This document shows positions 18,606-27,556 of a stretch of 64,000 bases of DNA, piece by piece. A model generated the notes under the pieces. It was not told the DNA's origin and did no database searches. It saw nothing but the letters and a program-made list of their open reading frames with translations. Origin of the DNA: Actinomyces capricornis (lineage in GTDB: Bacteria > Actinomycetota > Actinomycetes > Actinomycetales > Actinomycetaceae). The translations under genes were made by a program, and so were the position numbers. Location of the stretch: the NCBI RefSeq assembly GCF_019974135.1, contig NZ_AP025017.1, positions 434,001 to 498,000 of the forward strand, given 5' to 3'. Position 1 is the stretch's first letter. Every line of letters begins with the position of its first letter.

Positions 18606-20963
18606 ATGCCCAGCACCGCCGCTCACGACGAGACCACCGCGCACCCCGAACCCACCCACCTGCCCAAGGAGCCCGTGCGCATCGGCGTCCTGACCTCCGG
18701 GGGCGATGCCCAGGGCATGAACGCCGCCGTGCGCGGCGTCGTGCGCACCGCCCTGCGCCTGGGCGCCAAGCCCTACGCCGTCATGGAGGGGTGGGCCGGG
18801 GCCGTCGCCGGCGGGGACGCCATCCGGCCACTGACCTGGGACTCGGTCAGCTCCATCCTCCAGAAGGGCGGCACCATCATCGGCACCGCCCGCTCCGCGG
18901 AGTTCCGCGAGCGCGCCGGGCAGCTGGCCGCCGCGCGGCACCTGCTGGCCCACGGCATCGACCGGCTCGTCGTCATCGGGGGCGACGGGTCCCTCACCGG
19001 TACCAACGAGTTCCGCAAGAACTGGCCCTCCCTGCTGGCCGAGCTCGTCGACAACGGCGAGATCCCCCAGGAGACCGCCGCCGCCCACCCCGAGCTCATG
19101 GTCACCGGCATCGTGGGCTCCATCGACAACGACCTCGTGGGCGCCGATATGACCATCGGCACTGACTCCGCCCTGCACCGCATCCTGGAGGCCATCGACG
19201 ACATCTCCTCCACCGCCGCCTCCCACCAGCGCACCTTCATCGTGGAGGTCATGGGGCGCCACTGCGGCTACCTGGCGCTCATGGCGGCCGTGGCCGGGGG
19301 CTGCGACTACGTGCTGGTCCCCGAGTTGCCCCCGGGCCCCAACTGGGAGGAGGACATGTGCGTGCGGCTCAAGGAGGGCCGGGCGGCCGGGCGGCGCGAG
19401 TCCATGGTCATCGTCGCCGAGGGCGCCACCGACCGGGACGGCAAGCGGATCACCGCCGAGGACATCAAGCAGGTCCTGTCCGAGCGCCTGGGCGAGGACG
19501 CGCGCGTGACCATCCTGGGCCACGTCCAGCGCGGTGGCCGCCCCAGCGCCTACGACCGCTGGATGTCCACGCTCCTGGGCTGCGCGGCGGCCCGCGAGGC
19601 CATCACCATGGGCCCGGGCGCCGAGCCGGTCATCATCGCCGAGCGCCACAACCGCATCCGCCGCCTGCCCATGATGAAGCAGGTCCAGGCCACGCGCTCG
19701 GTCAAGGACCTCGTGGCGGCCCATGACTACCTGGCGGCCGTCAAGGCCCGCGGCGGCAGCTTCGAGCAGATGATCGGCATCTTCGAGACGATGTCCGTCC
19801 CGCCCCACCCCGACCACGACCCCGGCCGCCTCCAGGACGGGGGCCGGCGCCGGCGGGTGGCGATCCTCCACGCCGGCGGCCTGGCCCCGGGCATGAACAC
19901 GGCGGCGCGCGCCGCCGTGCGCCTGGGGATCGACCACGGCTTCACCATGCTGGGCGTCCACGGCGGCTTCCCCGGGCTGCTCGACGGCGATGTGCGCGAG
20001 CTGACCTGGGCCGACGTCGAGGGATGGGTGGGCGACGGCGGGGCGGCCCTGGGAACGCGCCGCGAGATCCCCGAGATCGAGCAGCTCTACGCCCTGGGCC
20101 GTGAGATCGAGAAGCACGAGATCGACGCCCTGCTCATCATCGGGGGGTTTAACGCCTACCTAGCCGCCCACCGCCTGGTCACCGAGCGCGACCGCTACCC
20201 GGCCTTCCAGATCCCGATCGTGTGCGTGCCGGCCTCCATCGACAACAACCTGCCGGGCTCGGAGCTGAGCGTGGGGGCGGACACCGCCCTGAACAACGCG
20301 GTGGCCGCACTGGATGCCATCAAGCTGTCGGCCGCGGCCTCCCACCGGTGCTTCGTGGCCGAGGTGATGGGGCGCAAGTGCGGGTACCTGTCCCTGATGT
20401 CCGGCATCGCCACCGGCGCGGAGAAGGTCTACCTCAATGAGGACGGGATCCGGCTGGCGGGCCTGGCCGCCGATTCGCAGCGGATGGTGGATGCCTTCCG
20501 CTCCGGGCGCAGCCTCTACCTGGTGGTGCGCAACGAGCGGGCCTCGGAGAACTACACCACCGATGTGCTGGCGCATATCTTCGCCGAGGAGGGGCGCGGC
20601 CTGTACGACGTGCGCGAGGCGGTCATCGGCCACCTCCAGCAGGGCGGTAACCCCTCCGCCTTCGACCGCATCCTGGCCACCAAGCTGGTGGCCTACGCCC
20701 TGGGCCTGCTGGCCAAGGAGCTCGATCGCGGGATCCCGGCGGCCTGGTACGTCGGCCTGGTGGGCGGGAAGGTCAGCCACCGCCCTCTGGACCGGATGAA
20801 TGAGGAGCTCGACCTGGCCAAGCGCCGTCCCCGCCACCAGTGGTGGCTGGGCATGCGCGATGCCGTGGACCTGGTCAGCCAGAACGTGGGGGTCCTGCCC
20901 GTGGAGGAGGTGCCCGACTTCGGTGAGGCCGTCGACGAGGCCGCCGATCCCGACCGCCCCTGA
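18606..20963 (+). CDS. Fused tandem 6-phosphofructokinase (eukaryote-like architecture)
   Basis: 785 residues in two PFK domains. The first (about 25-400) has GVLTSGGDAQGMNA, GGDGS (about 125) and GSIDND (about 173, catalytic Asp). The Gly in GGDGS and the Gly before SIDND mark the ATP-dependent type, not the PPi type (GGDDS, PKTIDND). The second domain (about 417-770) has HAGGLAPGMN and PASIDNN (about 544) instead of the catalytic TIDND, so it looks non-catalytic and regulatory, as in the C-half of animal and fungal PFK-1. Bacterial PFKs are usually about 320-400 residues. It commits fructose-6-phosphate to glycolysis. The ATG at 18606 follows GGAAGG. Confidence 0.9.
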   Translation: MPSTAAHDETTAHPEPTHLPKEPVRIGVLTSGGDAQGMNAAVRGVVRTALRLGAKPYAVMEGWAGAVAGGDAIRPLTWDSVSSILQKGGTIIGTARSAEFRERAGQLAAARHLLAHGIDRLVVIGGDGSLTGTNEFRKNWPSLLAELVDNGEIPQETAAAHPELMVTGIVGSIDNDLVGADMTIGTDSALHRILEAIDDISSTAASHQRTFIVEVMGRHCGYLALMAAVAGGCDYVLVPELPPGPNWEEDMCVRLKEGRAAGRRESMVIVAEGATDRDGKRITAEDIKQVLSERLGEDARVTILGHVQRGGRPSAYDRWMSTLLGCAAAREAITMGPGAEPVIIAERHNRIRRLPMMKQVQATRSVKDLVAAHDYLAAVKARGGSFEQMIGIFETMSVPPHPDHDPGRLQDGGRRRRVAILHAGGLAPGMNTAARAAVRLGIDHGFTMLGVHGGFPGLLDGDVRELTWADVEGWVGDGGAALGTRREIPEIEQLYALGREIEKHEIDALLIIGGFNAYLAAHRLVTERDRYPAFQIPIVCVPASIDNNLPGSELSVGADTALNNAVAALDAIKLSAAASHRCFVAEVMGRKCGYLSLMSGIATGAEKVYLNEDGIRLAGLAADSQRMVDAFRSGRSLYLVVRNERASENYTTDVLAHIFAEEGRGLYDVREAVIGHLQQGGNPSAFDRILATKLVAYALGLLAKELDRGIPAAWYVGLVGGKVSHRPLDRMNEELDLAKRRPRHQWWLGMRDAVDLVSQNVGVLPVEEVPDFGEAVDEAADPDRP

Positions 20964-20973
20964 CCCTCCCCTT

Positions 20974-21047
20974 CTTTTCGACAATTTGCATGAGATCGGC
21001 CTTTTCCGGGCCTGGAGAAGTACGATCTCATGCAAATTGTCGAAAAG
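20974..21047. repeat. Palindromic repeat family B copy 1
   Basis: Perfect 25-bp arms, 20974-20998 and 21023-21047 (CTTTTCGACAATTTGCATGA and on), enclose a 24-nt loop that can itself pair (CTTTTCC with GGAGAAG, one mismatch). It lies between the convergent PFK and CPBP genes and could terminate both. An identical unit lies at 22553-22623. Confidence 0.85.
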
Positions 21048-21072
21048 TAGGGCGGTGACGTCGTCGCCCCCC

Positions 21073-21888
21073 TCATCGAGACGGCCGTGACATCCTCCTG
21101 CGACGCCGGAGCGCCAGTCCGGCGCCCAGGACGATCCCGTTGTGGACGATCCCCACGATCGGCGAGAACAGGAGAGCCTCGGGGGTGCTCATCGGCAGCC
21201 AGCCGAGGGACAGCGGGACTTGGATGAGGTTGGCGCAGCTGTGGGCGAGCACGCAGGGCCACACACTGCGGCCCGCCAGGCGCAGCTCGGTGAGCAGCGG
21301 GGCCCAGGCGATGCACAGGGGGATCGCCACCAGGGCGTAGACGATCGGCGGGGCGTCCCACACGGCGCGGATGAGCGCCTCATCGAGGAAGAACAGGTAG
21401 TAGGGCAGGTGCCACAGGCCCCAGACCGCCCCGGAGAGGAGCCACACGGAGGCCTCGGGCAGACCGCGGGCGATGAGTGCGGGGGCGAGATACCCGCGCC
21501 AGGCCCCCTCCTCCCCGATGTTCTTCATCAGGGTCGGCGCGACGGCGGCCGCCACGGCCGGCCCGTAGGCGCCCAGGCCCGTGAGGCCGAAGACCCCGAG
21601 CGCCCACCCGAGCCCCAGGGCGACGGCGGTGGCGGCGGGGAAGACTGCCAGTGCCACGGCGTAGGCACTGGGACGCCCGATCCGCCAGGAGGCGAGGTAG
21701 GCGCGCCGCCGCGCGCGATCGGACAGGGCCAGCACCGCCCCGGCGAGCAGCGGGGTGAGGATCCAGATGAGGGTCGCGGGGGACTCCATGGAATCAGGGA
21801 GGCCCGCCAGGCGGTTGACGGCCAGGCCCACCCAGCCCGAGGACAGGACGATGAGGATGTACAGGGGCAGCGAGAAACGAGACAGCAT
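21073..21888 (-). CDS. CPBP family intramembrane metalloprotease-like protein
   Basis: 271 residues with about eight membrane segments. It contains the CPBP/Abi motifs EEGAWRGYL (motif 1, the EExxxR type), HLPYYLFF (motif 2) and a final SCANLIQ segment near the usual HxxxN position. The family includes the CAAX prenyl protease Rce1 and bacteriocin self-immunity proteins. Metal ligands are partly conserved; activity is not certain. The gene starts at the ATG at 21888, 39 nt after the padR stop, with a palindrome over its likely -10 (TATAGT, 6 nt before the start). Co-regulation by the PadR protein is plausible. Confidence 0.8.
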   Translation of the reverse strand: MLSRFSLPLYILIVLSSGWVGLAVNRLAGLPDSMESPATLIWILTPLLAGAVLALSDRARRRAYLASWRIGRPSAYAVALAVFPAATAVALGLGWALGVFGLTGLGAYGPAVAAAVAPTLMKNIGEEGAWRGYLAPALIARGLPEASVWLLSGAVWGLWHLPYYLFFLDEALIRAVWDAPPIVYALVAIPLCIAWAPLLTELRLAGRSVWPCVLAHSCANLIQVPLSLGWLPMSTPEALLFSPIVGIVHNGIVLGAGLALRRRRRMSRPSR

Positions 21889-21897
21889 CTACATACT

Positions 21898-21912
21898 ATA
21901 CTTCACAAGTAT
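21898..21912. promoter_or_regulatory. Candidate operator ATACTT-CAC-AAGTAT
   Basis: A perfect 6+3+6 inverted repeat between padR and the CPBP gene. It overlaps the minus-strand TATAGT (21895-21900) that serves as likely -10 of the CPBP gene. PadR proteins bind short inverted repeats near their own promoters, so it is a plausible PadR site. Confidence 0.45.
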
Positions 21913-21927
21913 TAGACTTTACCAGTA

Positions 21928-22491
21928 TCAGGTGGGATTAGCCCTCGCCGCATCATCCCTCACAGCCCGCCGGGTCTGCTCGATCCACCTCAGCTCCTCC
22001 CGCGCCCCGTGGAGGCCATAGCGCAGGGTCGCCATCTTCAGCACGGTATCGAGGCTCTCGCCGGCGTCATCGATCTCCGCCAGCAGCCCCTGCTCCACCG
22101 CCTCGAGCCCCTCCTGGTCCGCGCGGATCGTCTGCTCGACCTCGTCGAGGAGGGCCAGCACCCTCTCGTGACCCAGGGACGCGGCGAAGAAGACCCGGGC
22201 CAGGAGGGTGTCCTTGGCCTGGCGCGGCTCCAGCGGACTGGTGAGCCAGGCCTCGAGCTCGGCGCGCCCGGCGTCGGTCAGGGAGTGGACGCGGCGGTCG
22301 GGGCGCCCGCTCTGGGGGATGACGCGCGTGGAGATCGCGCCATCAGCCTCCAGGCGGCTGATGGTGCGGTAGACCTGCGACTGGTCGGCGTACCAGAAGT
22401 GGACGACCGAACTGGCGAAGGCCCTGCTGATGTCGTAGCCGCTGCGCGGCTCGTCGGCGAGCAGGCCCAGGATCGCGTGCCGGAGCTTCAT
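21928..22491 (-). CDS. PadR family transcriptional regulator
   Basis: 187 residues. The N-terminal winged helix begins MKLRHAILGLLADEPRSGYDISRAF, with the recognition region QVYRTISRLEADGAI and wing GRPDRRVHSLTDAGRAEL; the C-terminal helical part (about 105-180) is the PadR dimerisation domain. PadR repressors respond to phenolics or drugs and often control an adjacent membrane gene; here that gene would be the CPBP protein. The ATG at 22491 lacks a Shine-Dalgarno sequence but has TACTGT exactly 6 nt upstream, so it is probably leaderless. Confidence 0.85.
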   Translation of the reverse strand: MKLRHAILGLLADEPRSGYDISRAFASSVVHFWYADQSQVYRTISRLEADGAISTRVIPQSGRPDRRVHSLTDAGRAELEAWLTSPLEPRQAKDTLLARVFFAASLGHERVLALLDEVEQTIRADQEGLEAVEQGLLAEIDDAGESLDTVLKMATLRYGLHGAREELRWIEQTRRAVRDDAARANPT

Positions 22492-22552
22492 GCCGCCACA
22501 GTAGACCAGGGCGGCACCGACCGGGGCGAGGCGCTGCCCCGCCCTCCTAACC

Positions 22553-22623
22553 TTCGACAATTTGCATGAGATCGGCCTTTTCCGGGCCTGGAGAAGTACG
22601 ATCTCATGCAAATTGTCGAAAAG
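22553..22623. repeat. Palindromic repeat family B copy 2
   Basis: Identical to copy 1 over 22553-22623, including the loop. The left arm lacks the outer bases present in copy 1. It lies between the starts of padR and the 3' end of the GH13 gene. A direct run AAAAG at its end resembles a terminator tail for the leftward orientation. Confidence 0.85.
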
Positions 22624-22629
22624 AAGGGG

Positions 22630-24486
22630 TCAGGGGCGACGGCGCAGCAGCACCGAGTCCCAGCCCGCCAGCACCTCGGGCGCACCGGTGGGCCCGGAGC
22701 CGGGCCGGACCTCCGGGTCCCCGGCGCGCAGCAGCACCTCGGCGCCCGACCAGTCGCCGGCCTCCAGGCCCTCGGCGGCCAGCGCCTCCCACAGGCCGCC
22801 GGCCCCGCTGAGCGCCAGGTCCCCGCGCCCGCATTGGGCGATGAGCAGCAGCTGCTCGGCACCCCCCGGGCCCTCCAGCTCGCGCAGCACCACCCAGGCA
22901 CTGGGGTGGTCGGCGGCCAGGAGGCGGAAGGCCCCCAGGGCCAGGACGTCCTCGTCATGGCGCAGCGCGATGAGCGCGCGGTAGTGCTCGAAGACGCTGC
23001 CGGCCACCCCCACCTGGGAGGCGGCGTTGATCTCACGATAGTTGGGGGCCACCGCGATCCAGGGCTCTCCGGTGGTGAAGCCGGCGTGCTCGGCGTCGGA
23101 CCACTGCACGGGGGTGCGCGCGTTGTCCCGGGAGTTGACCGGCATGGCGGCCAGGAGGGCGTCCGGGTCGTCCCCCTGCTCCACGCGCTCGTGGAAGTGG
23201 TTGATGGACTCCAGGTCCCGGTAGTCCTCGATGCCGGTGAAGACCGTATTGGTCATCCCCAGCTCCTCGCCCTGGTAGACGTAGGGGGTGCCCCGGTGGG
23301 CGTGCAGGATACTGGCCAGGGTCTTGGCCGAGATCCGGCGCCAGGCCGGGTCGTCGTCGCCGAAGCGCGAGACCGCGCGCGGCTGGTCGTGGTTGTCCCA
23401 GTACAGGGAGTTCCAGCCCCGCTCCTCCAGGCCGCCCCCCTCCCGGGGCGCGGGGGCCAGCGCCTCCTGCCAGGAGGCGAGGTTGGTCTTGAGCGCCACC
23501 AGGTCCACCGGCACGGGGTCGAACTTGCCGCCCGGGCCGTCGGCCAGGCCCACGTGCTCGAACTGGAAGACCATGTCCAGCTCGGCCCGCTGCGGCCCGG
23601 TGTACAGCAGGGCCTGCTCGGTGCTGACTCCCGGCATCTCCCCCACGGTCAGGATGTGCCCGGGGCGGGGGGCGAAGACCTCGCGGTGCATCTCGGCCAG
23701 GAACTCGTGGATGCGCGGACCGTTGACCACCGCGTCGAAGCCGGAGCCGTAGAGCTGGCCCTCGCCCCGGGGGGAGTCGGCCAACGGGTAGGTCTTGGAG
23801 ATGAAGTTGATGACGTCCATGCGGAAGCCGTCCACGCCCCGGTCCAGCCACCAAGCCATCATGTCGTAGACGGCGCGGCGCACCTCGGGGTTCTCCCAGT
23901 TGAGGTCGGGCTGCTTGGTGGAGAACAGGTGGAGGTAGAACTCACCGGTGGCCTCGTCCCAGGCCCAGGCCGGCCCGGAGAAGGCCGAGCCCCAGTTGGT
24001 GGGCTCGGTTCCCGGCGCCCCGGGGGCCAGCCCCTCGACCTGCCGGGCGGGGCGCCAGATGTACCAGTCCCGCTTGGCGCTGGTGCGCGAGGAGCGGGCC
24101 TCGACGAACCAGGCGTGCTCGTCGCTGGTGTGGTTGACCACCAGGTCCATCACCAGGCGCATCCCCCGCTCATGAAGGCCGGCGATGAGCGCGTCCATGT
24201 CCTCCAGGGTGCCGAACAGGGGGTCGATGTCCTGGTAGTCGGAGATGTCGTAGCCGTTGTCGTCCTGGGGGGAGCGGTAGGCGGGACTGAGCCAGACGAC
24301 GTCGACCCCCAGGGCGTCGAGGTAGTCCAGGCGGGAGGTGATGCCGGGGATGTCGCCGTAGCCATCGCCGTTGGAGTCGGCGAAGGAGCGGGGGTAGACC
24401 TGGTAGACCACGGCGTGGCGCCACCAGTCCTCCTGGGTGCCCACGTGCCTGGGCGAGACGATGAGGGATGGTGCCTGGGAGCTCAT
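22630..24486 (-). CDS. GH13 alpha-glucosidase / oligo-1,6-glucosidase
   Basis: 618 residues. A TIM barrel starts at WWRHAVVYQVYPRSFAD and shows the GH13 regions: DLVVNH, GFRMDVINF (nucleophile Asp, about 221), VGEMPG (acid/base Glu, about 279) and WDNHDQPR (transition-state Asp, about 364). The GDIPGI motif and family resemblance place it with alpha-glucosidases and oligo-1,6-glucosidases that cleave maltose, isomaltose or related oligosaccharides in the cytoplasm; there is no signal peptide. The ATG at 24486 is preceded by AAAGGA. It is divergent from a GH31 gene, so the two may handle complementary alpha-glucan fragments. Confidence 0.9.
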   Translation of the reverse strand: MSSQAPSLIVSPRHVGTQEDWWRHAVVYQVYPRSFADSNGDGYGDIPGITSRLDYLDALGVDVVWLSPAYRSPQDDNGYDISDYQDIDPLFGTLEDMDALIAGLHERGMRLVMDLVVNHTSDEHAWFVEARSSRTSAKRDWYIWRPARQVEGLAPGAPGTEPTNWGSAFSGPAWAWDEATGEFYLHLFSTKQPDLNWENPEVRRAVYDMMAWWLDRGVDGFRMDVINFISKTYPLADSPRGEGQLYGSGFDAVVNGPRIHEFLAEMHREVFAPRPGHILTVGEMPGVSTEQALLYTGPQRAELDMVFQFEHVGLADGPGGKFDPVPVDLVALKTNLASWQEALAPAPREGGGLEERGWNSLYWDNHDQPRAVSRFGDDDPAWRRISAKTLASILHAHRGTPYVYQGEELGMTNTVFTGIEDYRDLESINHFHERVEQGDDPDALLAAMPVNSRDNARTPVQWSDAEHAGFTTGEPWIAVAPNYREINAASQVGVAGSVFEHYRALIALRHDEDVLALGAFRLLAADHPSAWVVLRELEGPGGAEQLLLIAQCGRGDLALSGAGGLWEALAAEGLEAGDWSGAEVLLRAGDPEVRPGSGPTGAPEVLAGWDSVLLRRRP

Positions 24487-24602
24487 GGGAGGTCCTTTCC
24501 TACGACGACGGAGGGGCGGCGGGACTGCGATCGGCCTGCGGCGGCCCGGCTGGCCACTCGGGCGGCGCCCGGGCGGCCAGCGCCATAGTCTGCCAGACCC
24601 CG

Positions 24603-24696
24603 TTGCACATCCTCAGCCCGCCGCCACCGCGCCCAGCCGCGCCATCACGCCAATCGCCCCACCCACCCCCGGCCCCACCGGCCCGACGATGTGCAG
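24603..24696. repeat. 94-bp terminal-inverted-repeat element, family C copy 1
   Basis: Starts TTGCACATCCTCAG and ends GACGATGTGCAG; 94 bp. It lies between the divergent GH13 and GH31 genes. The interior is C-rich and unlike the other copies, and no inner stem was found in this one. Confidence 0.7.
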
Positions 24697-24743
24697 CGGC
24701 GGGTCGGATGCGATGAGGGCGGTGCGGTGCCACCCTTGCCCCC

Positions 24744-27407
24744 ATGACCTCTCCACTGTCCCAGGCCCCCGCAGAGCCGCGCCCGGCCCCCGCCCGCCCC
24801 GACGCCGTCGTGGCCGGCCCCACCTTCCGCTTCACCGTGCTCACCAGCCGCCTCATCCGCATGGAGCACTCCCCCACCGGGGTGTTCTGCGACGAGGCCA
24901 CCCAGCTGGTCCTCGACCGCGACCTGGGCGATCCCGGCCCGTTCCAGGTGGTGCGGGGCGAGGACCACCTGGAGATCATCACCGAGCACCTGCACCTGAC
25001 CCACGTGCCCTCCCTGGGCTTCAGCCGCTCCGGGCTCAATGTGCGCCTGCGCACCACCACCCTCTCCCCGCATGGCGGCGCCTGGTACCACGGCGATGCC
25101 TGGGACCCCCAGGAGGCCTTCCCCACCAACCTGGGCGGGACCACCCGCACCCTCGATGAGGTCGACGGGCGCACCGCCCTGGAGCCGGGGCTGCTGGCGC
25201 TGACCGGCATCGCCGTCCTGGACGACTCCGCCTCCCTGCTGCTGACGCAGGATGAGTGGGTGGCCCCGCGCCCCGCCGGCGGCCGCCTGCAGGACGGGGC
25301 CCAGGACCTCTACCTCTTCGGCTACGCCCAGGACTACCGCGGAGCCCTGACCGACTTCTTCCGCCTGAGCGGCCCCACCCCGCTCATCCCCCGGGCCCTG
25401 CTGGGCAACTGGTGGAGCCGCTACCACGCCTACAGCGACCAGGAGTACCTGGCGCTCATGGACCGCTTCGCCGCGGAGCGCCTGCCCTTGTCCGTGGCGG
25501 TCATCGACATGGACTGGCACCTGGTGGACATCGACCCGGCCATCGGCACGGGCTGGACGGGCTACACCTGGAACCGCGAGCTCTTCCCCGACCCGCCCGC
25601 CTTCCTGGAGGCCCTCCACCGGCGCGGCATGCTGGTCTCCCTCAACGTCCACCCGGCCCAGGGCATCCGCCGCCACGAGGAGGCCTACGAGGCGGTGTGC
25701 TCCGACCTGGGGCTGGAGGCCTCCCACGGGGCGGATGTACCCTTCAGCGTCGGGGACCGCGATTTCGTGGGCTCCTACCTCTCGCGCATCCACCACGTCC
25801 TGGAGGACCAGGGCGTGGACTTCTGGTGGCTGGACTGGCAGCAGGGCGGCACGACGACGATCCCCGGCCTGGACCCGCTGTGGATGCTCAACCACATCCA
25901 CTACCTGGACTCCGGCCGCGAGCGCCCCGCCGGGCCGGACGGTGGGCTGCGCCGTCGTCCGGTGACCTTCTCCCGCTTCGCCGATGCCTCCAGCCACCGC
26001 ACGCCGGTGGGCTTCTCGGGGGACACGATCACCACCTGGGACTCGCTGCGCTTCCAGCCGGAGTTCACGGCCACGGCGGCCAATATCGGCTACTACTGGT
26101 GGTCCAATGACATTGGCGGGCACATGTTCGGCGTCCGCGACGACGCCATGGCGGCCCGGTGGGTGCAGCTGGGTTGCTTCTCTCCCATCAACCGCCTGCA
26201 CTCGACCCGCTCGGTGTTCAACTCCAAGGAGCCCTGGCGCTACTCGCGCGACGCACGGGCCACGATGGAGGCCCACCTGCGGCTGCGCCACCGGCTGGTG
26301 CCCTACCTGTACACCTGGGCGCGGCGGGCGGCGGCCGAGGGGGTGGGCCCGGTGCGCCCGCTCTACCACGACCACCCCCACCAGGAGGGCGCCTACGCCC
26401 ACCGCCGGACCTTCCTGTTCGGCGACCTGCTGGTGGTGCCCATGACCGCCCCGCTCGACGGGGTCACGGGCCTGGGGCGCGAGACCGCCTGGCTGCCCGA
26501 GGGCCGGTGGTACGACCTGCCCACGGGCCGGCGCTATGAGGCGGGACCCGCAGGCCGCACCCTGGTCCTGTCCCGGCCCCTGGATCGCCTGCCGGTGCTG
26601 GCCCGGGCGGGCTCGATCATCCCCCTGGCGGCAGGCCTGGATGAGGCCGCCGGGGACAATCCGCGCGAGCTGGAGATCGTGGTGGTGCCCGGCGGCGACG
26701 GCGTCTTCGTGCTGGAGGAGGACGACGGCTCACCGGCCCCCGGGCCCCGGCAGACGGCCCGCACGGTCCTGGCGCTGTCCTGGTCCGGGGCTCAGGGCAG
26801 CGGGTCCGGCCCCGCCGGCGAGGCCGGCGCCCAGGGCCGGATCGACGACGGCGCCCCGGCCGGTCCGGCTGAGCCCACCGGGCCCCGGCGCCAGGGTGCT
26901 GTCCTGCCCGATGGCGCCTCCGGGCAGGACATCGCGCGGGGCGAGGGCGCCCGCAGTGCGGACCGGGCCCGGCTGAGTATCCGCCTGGAGGGTGGGAGCC
27001 CCGTGGTCCCCGAGACCCGGCACCTGCGTGTGAGACTGCTGGCCGCTGAGTGCTCGGGCGCATCGCTGGAGGTGGGGGCCTCGGAGCAGCGCCGCGGGCT
27101 GAGCCCCCGGAGTGTGGCGGCCGATGGCTTCACCCTGGGGGCGGGCGTGCTCCTCGACCTGGGCGAGCTGAGCCACCAGGAGCTGGAGCACGGCGTCGAG
27201 CTGGTCCTGGAGGGCGCCGTGGAGGCTCCCGCCCCCTGGCGCGAGGAGCTGTACGGCCTCCTGGAGCCCGCCCGCCTGGACTACCTGGCCAAGGACCGGG
27301 CCTGGGAGGCGGTGGAGCGGGGGCTGGAGGGCACCGCCCTGCTGGCCGAGCTGGAGGCCCTGGGCCTGCCTGAGGCGCTGCGCAGCGCCGTCGCCGAGCT
27401 GTTCTGA
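24744..27407 (+). CDS. GH31 family alpha-glucosidase-like hydrolase
   Basis: 887 residues. An N-terminal beta-sandwich (about 20-200) is followed by the barrel with GNWWSRYHAYSD, DMDWHLVDI, the nucleophile region WWLDWQQGG (Asp about 364), and the acid/base region FSGDT (about 427). C-terminal beta domains carry an Ala/Gly/Pro-rich insert (about 665-745). GH31 enzymes include alpha-glucosidases and alpha-xylosidases; the exact specificity is uncertain. No signal peptide is visible. It is longer than typical alpha-glucosidases owing to the insert. The ATG at 24744 has no strong ribosome site. Confidence 0.87.
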   Translation: MTSPLSQAPAEPRPAPARPDAVVAGPTFRFTVLTSRLIRMEHSPTGVFCDEATQLVLDRDLGDPGPFQVVRGEDHLEIITEHLHLTHVPSLGFSRSGLNVRLRTTTLSPHGGAWYHGDAWDPQEAFPTNLGGTTRTLDEVDGRTALEPGLLALTGIAVLDDSASLLLTQDEWVAPRPAGGRLQDGAQDLYLFGYAQDYRGALTDFFRLSGPTPLIPRALLGNWWSRYHAYSDQEYLALMDRFAAERLPLSVAVIDMDWHLVDIDPAIGTGWTGYTWNRELFPDPPAFLEALHRRGMLVSLNVHPAQGIRRHEEAYEAVCSDLGLEASHGADVPFSVGDRDFVGSYLSRIHHVLEDQGVDFWWLDWQQGGTTTIPGLDPLWMLNHIHYLDSGRERPAGPDGGLRRRPVTFSRFADASSHRTPVGFSGDTITTWDSLRFQPEFTATAANIGYYWWSNDIGGHMFGVRDDAMAARWVQLGCFSPINRLHSTRSVFNSKEPWRYSRDARATMEAHLRLRHRLVPYLYTWARRAAAEGVGPVRPLYHDHPHQEGAYAHRRTFLFGDLLVVPMTAPLDGVTGLGRETAWLPEGRWYDLPTGRRYEAGPAGRTLVLSRPLDRLPVLARAGSIIPLAAGLDEAAGDNPRELEIVVVPGGDGVFVLEEDDGSPAPGPRQTARTVLALSWSGAQGSGSGPAGEAGAQGRIDDGAPAGPAEPTGPRRQGAVLPDGASGQDIARGEGARSADRARLSIRLEGGSPVVPETRHLRVRLLAAECSGASLEVGASEQRRGLSPRSVAADGFTLGAGVLLDLGELSHQELEHGVELVLEGAVEAPAPWREELYGLLEPARLDYLAKDRAWEAVERGLEGTALLAELEALGLPEALRSAVAELF

Positions 27408-27556
27408 CGGGCCGTCGGCCGATCAGCTCCTCGCTGGGACTGGCGCGCCCCACCCGGCAGGCGGGGCGCGACCAGGGGCGGCCTGGTCGCGCCCAGGCGC
27501 CCACCAGCGCGGAACAAGGCGCCCTCGCCGTGCTATTCACCCTGTGATCAGGCACA

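Noticed and set aside
18606-20963. PPi-dependent phosphofructokinase
   Set aside because: GGDGS and Gly before SIDND in the first half are ATP-type residues; PPi enzymes have GGDDS and a Lys-containing PKTIDND motif.
22496-22611. Longer PadR protein starting in the family B hairpin
   Set aside because: The upstream frame is encoded by the repeat and a linker with no family similarity; MKLRHAILGLL is the standard PadR start.
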